DNA from: a virus
DNA: 57,248 nucleotides
IMG/VR virus record: IMGVR_UViG_3300007276_000057
Coordinates: 1 to 57,248 of that record
Strand: one strand, 5' to 3'
Shown piece by piece: positions 53,700 through 57,248 of this stretch. Position numbers and translations under genes: made by a program. Under the pieces are notes generated by a model. That model was not told the origin of the DNA and ran no database searches. It was given only the letters and a program-made list of their open reading frames with translations. The number at the start of each line of letters is the position of its first letter. Within the stretch, counting starts at the first letter, position 1.

Positions 53700-54926
53700 A
53701 TGTCCGAAGAACAAGTTAGATTTGACTTAAATAAATATACATTCCGATTGCTTCAAAATGAGCCGTTTTTTGCCGCTTTGTCTCGTCGGATACATAAGCG
53801 ACCAACCAAGTCAATTCCAACGGCTGGTGTTATGATAAATAAAAGCACTTCTCAATTTGAAATGCTTTACAATGAGGAGTTCATGGAAGGACTCGCAGAC
53901 GACCACAAACTTGGCGTCCTGATGCATGAATTCTATCACATTATCTTTGAGCATGTGACCGGACGATTGCCTCCAGAGGGCATGTCTATGATGTGGAATG
54001 TAGCGACTGACCTATCTATCAATTCTCATCTTATCGGTAAACTTCCCAAAGAAGCATGTATCCCTGGTGCTGAAGGTCCATTCAAAGAATACCCTATAGG
54101 TAAATCAGCCGAATGGTACTTCTCCAAGCTTCAAAATGATGAGCAATTCAAGAAAGACCCAAAGGACGGCGACGGTCAATCTGGCGAAGGTGACGGCGAA
54201 TCCCAAGGTTCAAGTGGCTCTGGTGGACTTGGCGATCATGTATTTGATAATCATGATGGCTGGGAGGAAGCAAGCGAAGAAGTCAAGCAGATTGCAAAAG
54301 AAAGAATGAAACAAGCAGTAGCCGACGCAGCAAAAGAAGTACAGGCTAAAGGTTCTTCATGGGGCACAGTCTCAGCCCAAACCCGTCAACAAATCATGGA
54401 CATGATTAGTCCAAAGGTTGACTGGCGCAAGGTTCTTAGATATTTTGTTAAGACCTCCCAACGGTCAAGCAAGCGGTCAACCGTTCGCCGTATCAATAAG
54501 CGATTCCCTTATATCCATTCAGGCAAGAAGGTCACAAGACAAGCCAAGATAGCCATATCAATTGACCAGTCTGGTTCGGTTGATGATAAAATGCTCGCCG
54601 CTTTCTTTTCAGAACTTAATAGTTTATCGAAGTTTGCCGAGTTTACTGTGATTCCATTCGATACCGAAGTAGAAGAAAGCAAGGTGTTTGTATGGAAGAA
54701 AGGTCAAAAGAAAGTTTGGGAACGTGTACTTTGCGGTGGAACCTGCTTTGATGCTCCAACCAGATATGTCAACAAACATAATTTTGACGGTCATATTATC
54801 TTAACTGATATGATGGCTCCCAAGCCAGTCGCTTCCAAATGTCAACGCATGTGGATGACCGACCAGCAAAACGCCAATAACCCCTATTTTCAAACCAGAG
54901 AGCGAGTGATCGCAATCGAACCCTAA
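53700..54926 (+). CDS. VWA-domain protein with HExxH motif (DUF2201-like)
   Basis: 408 residues. L-M-H-E-F-Y-H-I-I-F-E-H near residue 78 is a HExxH-type metal motif of the DUF2201 N-terminal domain. A Gly/Ser/Asp-rich linker (G-D-G-Q-S-G-E-G-D-G-E-S) lies near 160. The VWA-like domain has A-I-S-I-D-Q-S-G-S-V near 287, the MIDAS DxSxS motif. It is the usual partner of MoxR ATPases in metal-centre insertion or complex remodelling. AAGGAGTTAAC precedes the ATG. Confidence 0.88.
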   Translation: MSEEQVRFDLNKYTFRLLQNEPFFAALSRRIHKRPTKSIPTAGVMINKSTSQFEMLYNEEFMEGLADDHKLGVLMHEFYHIIFEHVTGRLPPEGMSMMWNVATDLSINSHLIGKLPKEACIPGAEGPFKEYPIGKSAEWYFSKLQNDEQFKKDPKDGDGQSGEGDGESQGSSGSGGLGDHVFDNHDGWEEASEEVKQIAKERMKQAVADAAKEVQAKGSSWGTVSAQTRQQIMDMISPKVDWRKVLRYFVKTSQRSSKRSTVRRINKRFPYIHSGKKVTRQAKIAISIDQSGSVDDKMLAAFFSELNSLSKFAEFTVIPFDTEVEESKVFVWKKGQKKVWERVLCGGTCFDAPTRYVNKHNFDGHIILTDMMAPKPVASKCQRMWMTDQQNANNPYFQTRERVIAIEP

Positions 54927-54938
54927 GAGAACTAAAAA

Positions 54939-55280
54939 ATGAACAAGAAGTATAACCTATCCGACGAATCCGTCGAAGCCTTTGAAGGCATTGTCCAAGA
55001 CATAAAAAAGAATAAAAGAACCATAAGATATATAAAGAACACAAGAGACAGACAGAGGTTAAATGCTGGCTGGAACTTTCAAACCAAGTGGACCAAGAAG
55101 ACCATTCAGAAAGCAGCAGACTTTATCACTTCATTAGAAGCCGATGATGCTCTAACCTTTTGGCAGTCAATTGGTATGGGACCAAGTGCAAATCATAACA
55201 TAGCCAAACTTCACACGGCTGTTTCTTCAGAGGGAATAATGGTCAAAGACCATTTAATAAATATATTATCAAAAGAATAA
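54939..55280 (+). CDS. Stand-alone paralogue of the MoxR C-terminal domain
   Basis: 113 residues. Its second half (I-Q-K-A-A-D-F-I-T-S-L-E...L-T-F-W-Q-S-I-G-M-G...H-N-I-A-K-L-H) aligns with the MoxR C-terminus (L-Q-N-V-A-N-Y-F-V-T-L-P...M-S-L-W-Q-A-M-G...H-N-V-S-R-L-H), and both end in a strand plus I-L-(S/T)-(K/A). Third member of the MoxR-VWA operon and a likely assembly or competition factor. Confidence 0.8.
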   Translation: MNKKYNLSDESVEAFEGIVQDIKKNKRTIRYIKNTRDRQRLNAGWNFQTKWTKKTIQKAADFITSLEADDALTFWQSIGMGPSANHNIAKLHTAVSSEGIMVKDHLINILSKE

Positions 55281-55283
55281 GCC

Positions 55284-55326
55284 GGACATAAATTGTCCTT
55301 CACAAACATTGTTATCTGGTTATATT
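55284..55326 (+). promoter_or_regulatory. Palindromic promoter module 9
   Basis: GGACA-TAAAT-TGTCC at 55284-55298, TTCACA at 55299-55304, TATATT at 55321-55326. Confidence 0.84.
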
Positions 55327-55350
55327 ATTAGTATAGAAAGGAGAAAACAA

Positions 55351-55680
55351 ATGGACATTTGGATTGTTTTAGAGATACTAAATACAGACGAAGGTTTGGA
55401 ACATTACACCACAGCACACTTAACGAAAAAAGGTGCTTATATTGCAGGTTGGAAGCTTTTGAAATCTCAATACCGCGATGCTTTTGGCTTTGAAGACGAG
55501 GTTAGTTTACTTAACGATGAACAGGGTGACCTGCTTGATTCAATTCTTAAAACAAAAGACTTGAATAGCTTTAAACTTGAGGTACTTGAAAATAGTTTTG
55601 TTGAAATTGGCTATCACATTTCAGCCGCCCTCGATTGGAATTTTGAAGTGGCGATAAACAAATGCAAAGCTTTTTCATAA
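55351..55680 (+). CDS. Orphan protein
   Basis: 109 residues from the ATG at 55351, preceded by AAAGGAGAAAACAA. M-D-I-W-I-V-L-E-I-L-N-T-D-E-G then K-K-G-A-Y-I-A-G-W-K-L-L near 28. Acidic, mixed alpha/beta; not recognised. Confidence 0.66.
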   Translation: MDIWIVLEILNTDEGLEHYTTAHLTKKGAYIAGWKLLKSQYRDAFGFEDEVSLLNDEQGDLLDSILKTKDLNSFKLEVLENSFVEIGYHISAALDWNFEVAINKCKAFS

Positions 55681-55683
55681 GCC

Positions 55684-55726
55684 GGACATAAATTGTCCTC
55701 GACAAGAAGCACCAACTGGTTATATT
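55684..55726 (+). promoter_or_regulatory. Palindromic promoter module 10
   Basis: GGACA-TAAAT-TGTCC at 55684-55698, TCGACA at 55699-55704, TATATT at 55721-55726. Confidence 0.85.
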
Positions 55727-55762
55727 ATATGTGTAAGAAACAAGACAACAAGGAGTCTAAAA

Positions 55763-56191
55763 ATGAGCATGAGATTAGTAACATACGAAGGAAAAAAAGT
55801 GGACATTCTCACCAAGATAGCCAGTGATGTTTATTGGGGTCTATCAAAGGTAGAATTTTATCTTCTTATCCAGAAGGTTGTTGACATCGTAACATTTAAC
55901 GATGACTATTACAATGAAACTGGTTATCTTCATGGTGATTCTATGGACGAGGGTGTTGATCTTCTTAAATTGATTCTTTCACAACAAGCACCAAGAACGG
56001 GAAAAGGCTCACAATATCCTGATGCTAAACGCAGAGAAGACCGATGGTCTTGGGGGCAATCCCGCACTGCGAGAGATTTACACCACCAAGACATTACAAG
56101 AAAAGATTTTAACCAATGGGTTGGAGTTATGAGAAGGTCGGTAAAATTAGCTCATGGTCTTGATGCTGCCAAACAAGCAATCGGACAATAA
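55763..56191 (+). CDS. Orphan protein
   Basis: 142 residues, helical: M-S-M-R-L-V-T-Y-E-G-K-K-V-D-I-L then Q-Y-P-D-A-K-R-R-E-D-R-W-S-W-G near 84. CAAGGAGTCTAAAA precedes the ATG. Its stop codon lies inside the palindrome of module 11. Not recognised. Confidence 0.66.
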   Translation: MSMRLVTYEGKKVDILTKIASDVYWGLSKVEFYLLIQKVVDIVTFNDDYYNETGYLHGDSMDEGVDLLKLILSQQAPRTGKGSQYPDAKRREDRWSWGQSRTARDLHHQDITRKDFNQWVGVMRRSVKLAHGLDAAKQAIGQ

Positions 56192-56225
56192 TTGTCCTCG
56201 ACAAGAATCACCAACGGGTTATATT
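56183..56225 (+). promoter_or_regulatory. Palindromic promoter module 11
   Basis: GGACA-ATAAT-TGTCC at 56183-56197, TCGACA at 56198-56203, TATATT at 56220-56225. The upstream gene ends within the loop (G-Q-stop). Confidence 0.84.
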
Positions 56226-56250
56226 ATAAGGGTAACAAGGAGAAAACACA

Positions 56251-56619
56251 ATGGCTTATTTGAGACCAAACACAACTATCTTTATGCAGAACAACGGACA
56301 ACCAATATATTCTATCATTGAGAAGATTGCTTTTAGAAAGTATTGGGGAAAGAGAAAGGACAAGAACACTGGACAAATGGTTCGTGCTCGCAAGTCTATG
56401 CCCTTTGCTGTCTGTTCTGTGTCCATGTCTTCTGACTCTGATATTCCAATTGGTGCTAAGTTTCTTATCCCTGGGTATCAATTGCGGAATGTCACAATGA
56501 AGGGCGAGAAGATACTTTGCTTTCATGATAAATACTCTGCCGAGTTTGCCCAAGAGTACGGCAACGAATGGGTCAAGACTTTGATAGCAGAAGAAGAACT
56601 AAAGATATCAAACAAATAA
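56251..56619 (+). CDS. Orphan protein
   Basis: 122 residues. M-A-Y-L-R-P-N-T-T-I-F-M-Q-N-N-G, then F-R-K-Y-W-G-K-R-K-D-K-N-T-G-Q near 28, and a strand-rich end (A-K-F-L-I-P-G-Y-Q-L). AAGGAGAAAACACA precedes the ATG. Not recognised. Confidence 0.66.
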   Translation: MAYLRPNTTIFMQNNGQPIYSIIEKIAFRKYWGKRKDKNTGQMVRARKSMPFAVCSVSMSSDSDIPIGAKFLIPGYQLRNVTMKGEKILCFHDKYSAEFAQEYGNEWVKTLIAEEELKISNK

Positions 56620-56622
56620 ACC

Positions 56623-56665
56623 GGACATAAATTTTCCTTGAAGAAATCCTCAGAGCGGTTATATT
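56623..56665 (+). promoter_or_regulatory. Palindromic promoter module 12 (degenerate)
   Basis: GGACA at 56623 and TTTCC in place of TGTCC at 56633-56637; TATATT at 56660-56665 keeps the 22-nt gap. Confidence 0.72.
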
Positions 56666-56689
56666 ATTAGTATAGAAAGGGAGAGAATA

Positions 56690-56878
56690 ATGAAAGTAAT
56701 ACTTGATAGCGGAAAGGTTCATAGCCCTGACGAAATAGCCTTTGGTATGACTCGCTATGCTGTCTTCGATGGTGAAAGCATTATTGATACTGATAACGAT
56801 TTGATTGAATTGGCTAAACGACATAGCATTGAACCGGTAGCCGAAAGTTTATTCAAGACCCAAAAAAATAAAAGTTAA
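56690..56878 (+). CDS. Small orphan protein
   Basis: 62 residues: M-K-V-I-L-D-S-G-K-V-H-S-P-D-E-I-A-F-G, acidic-helical end. AAAGGGAGAGAATA precedes the ATG. Unknown. Confidence 0.62.
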   Translation: MKVILDSGKVHSPDEIAFGMTRYAVFDGESIIDTDNDLIELAKRHSIEPVAESLFKTQKNKS

Positions 56879-56942
56879 TATAGAGGTAATCAATGTTAGC
56901 ACAATCAATGATATCATGTTAGATTATAATAGAGAGGAAGTA

Positions 56943-57131
56943 ATGGAAGTTAATAGTAAGATTAAGGTAGGACAACTGGTAAGGATAAAGAACTATTCAC
57001 CAAGAGAAAAAGGACTGTATCTTGTTGTATCAAAGCATGGAGGAAACTGTGAGTTAATCCCAGTAAACAAGAAGACCAATAGTGAGTCTCGTCGTTGGTG
57101 GACAGAGAAAGGGTTATCGGTGTATGCATGA
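56943..57131 (+). CDS. Small GDLV-like protein
   Basis: 62 residues from the ATG at 56943, preceded by AGAGGAAGTA. K-I-K-V-G-Q-L-V-R-I-K-N near 6 and G-L-Y-L-V-V-S-K near 23 fit the barrel pattern with Gln for Asp. Overlaps the next gene by ATGA. Confidence 0.62.
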   Translation: MEVNSKIKVGQLVRIKNYSPREKGLYLVVSKHGGNCELIPVNKKTNSESRRWWTEKGLSVYA

Positions 57132-57248
57132 ATGGTATTAAAGTAGAAGTGGGTAACCTTATTAAATTAACAAACCAACCTGATGATGATAACATTTGGA
57201 TTGTTCTTGGTGTTAGAAGATTCTTTAAATCAGAGAATAGAGTTAATG
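57128..57248 (+). CDS. Small GDLV-like protein, truncated by the window end
   Basis: About 40 residues visible: M-N-G-I-K-V-E-V-G-N-L-I-K-L-T then W-I-V-L-G-V-R-R. Asn replaces Asp in the motif, as in the gene at 49502. It continues past the window. Confidence 0.6.
   Translation, partial: MNGIKVEVGNLIKLTNQPDDDNIWIVLGVRRFFKSENRVN

Noticed and set aside
48472-56665. Repeated palindromes considered as a CRISPR array
   Set aside because: Spacing between copies is irregular (hundreds to thousands of bases), genes lie between them, and each is placed at a promoter.
48472-56665. The same palindromes considered as intrinsic terminators
   Set aside because: The stems are only 5 bp, no T-run follows, and the fixed 22-nt distance to a -10 box fits a promoter element.

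Overview
The window is an AT-rich segment of a large tailed-phage genome. Every gene I can support lies on the + strand. Genes are packed with ATGA/TAATG overlaps and are driven by many sigma70-type promoters (TTGACA, 16-17 bp, TATAAT-like). Phage origin is shown by a family A DNA polymerase, a gp32-like SSB, a UvsX-like recombinase, a DnaB-type helicase, a T5/T7-type exonuclease, a free-standing GIY-YIG homing endonuclease, a peptidoglycan amidase, a phage-type chaperonin pair, tmRNA and dozens of tiny orphan genes. No capsid, tail or terminase gene is recognisable, so this is the replication, metabolism and early/accessory part of a larger genome. Host hints are ultra-short lipoprotein signal peptides, Glu/Pro/Ser or Asp-Thr-Gly linkers, and a secreted protein ending in Cys, a hydrophobic helix and four Arg, like the MYXO-CTERM sorting tail of Myxococcota. 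A marine myxobacterium-like (old 'Deltaproteobacteria') host is my inference.

Layout. 0-10 kb: replication core (PolA C-terminus, tubulin-like protein, SSB, FKBP isomerase, UvsX, PurA/PurZ-like synthetase, homing endonuclease, 5'-3' exonuclease, helicase, class II ribonucleotide reductase). 10-17 kb: GroES-like co-chaperonin, ThyX, nucleotidyltransferase-like, J-domain, thymidine kinase, metallophosphoesterase, Smr and ClpS genes. 17-23 kb: small 'GDLV' proteins, a pol-beta-type nucleotidyltransferase with a putative capsid-targeting N-terminus, lipoprotein, small basic proteins. 23-31 kb: UV-damage endonuclease, full-length DnaE polymerase, DUF262-like protein, adenine methyltransferase and a nuclease-like partner. 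31-40 kb: dUTPase, two lipoproteins, GMP reductase/IMPDH, acidic core-like protein, ClpP (Asp to Asn), endolysin, nuclease-like virion candidate, GroEL. 40-44 kb: glutaredoxin, cupin, Cys-rich microprotein, tmRNA, tRNA-Ala, cytosine-deaminase-like enzyme, MYXO-CTERM-like protein, secreted serine protease. 44-57 kb: a dense array of tiny genes, a zinc-knuckle protein and a MoxR/VWA operon, under twelve copies of one palindromic promoter module.

How the genes may work together. NrdJ, ThyX, thymidine kinase, dUTPase, glutaredoxin, GMP reductase, the PurA/PurZ-like enzyme and the deaminase could together turn host G and C nucleotides into A and T precursors for an AT-rich genome; a 2-aminoadenine (Z) pathway is the alternative reading of the PurA/PurZ-like gene. 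tmRNA, tRNA-Ala, ClpS and ClpP form a phage-borne ribosome-rescue and proteolysis set, beside GroES/GroEL, FKBP and a J-protein for folding. Several proteins share a short amphipathic N-terminus resembling T4 capsid-targeting peptides and may be packaged and injected.

The least described features are two. One is a cassette-like array of small proteins starting M-K-(I/V)-G-D-L-V, whose C-terminal tail is encoded by the ribosome binding site and start codon of the next gene (seven identical 14-nt overlaps). The other is a twelve-member promoter family with a GGACA-N5-TGTCC palindrome at a fixed distance from the -10 box.
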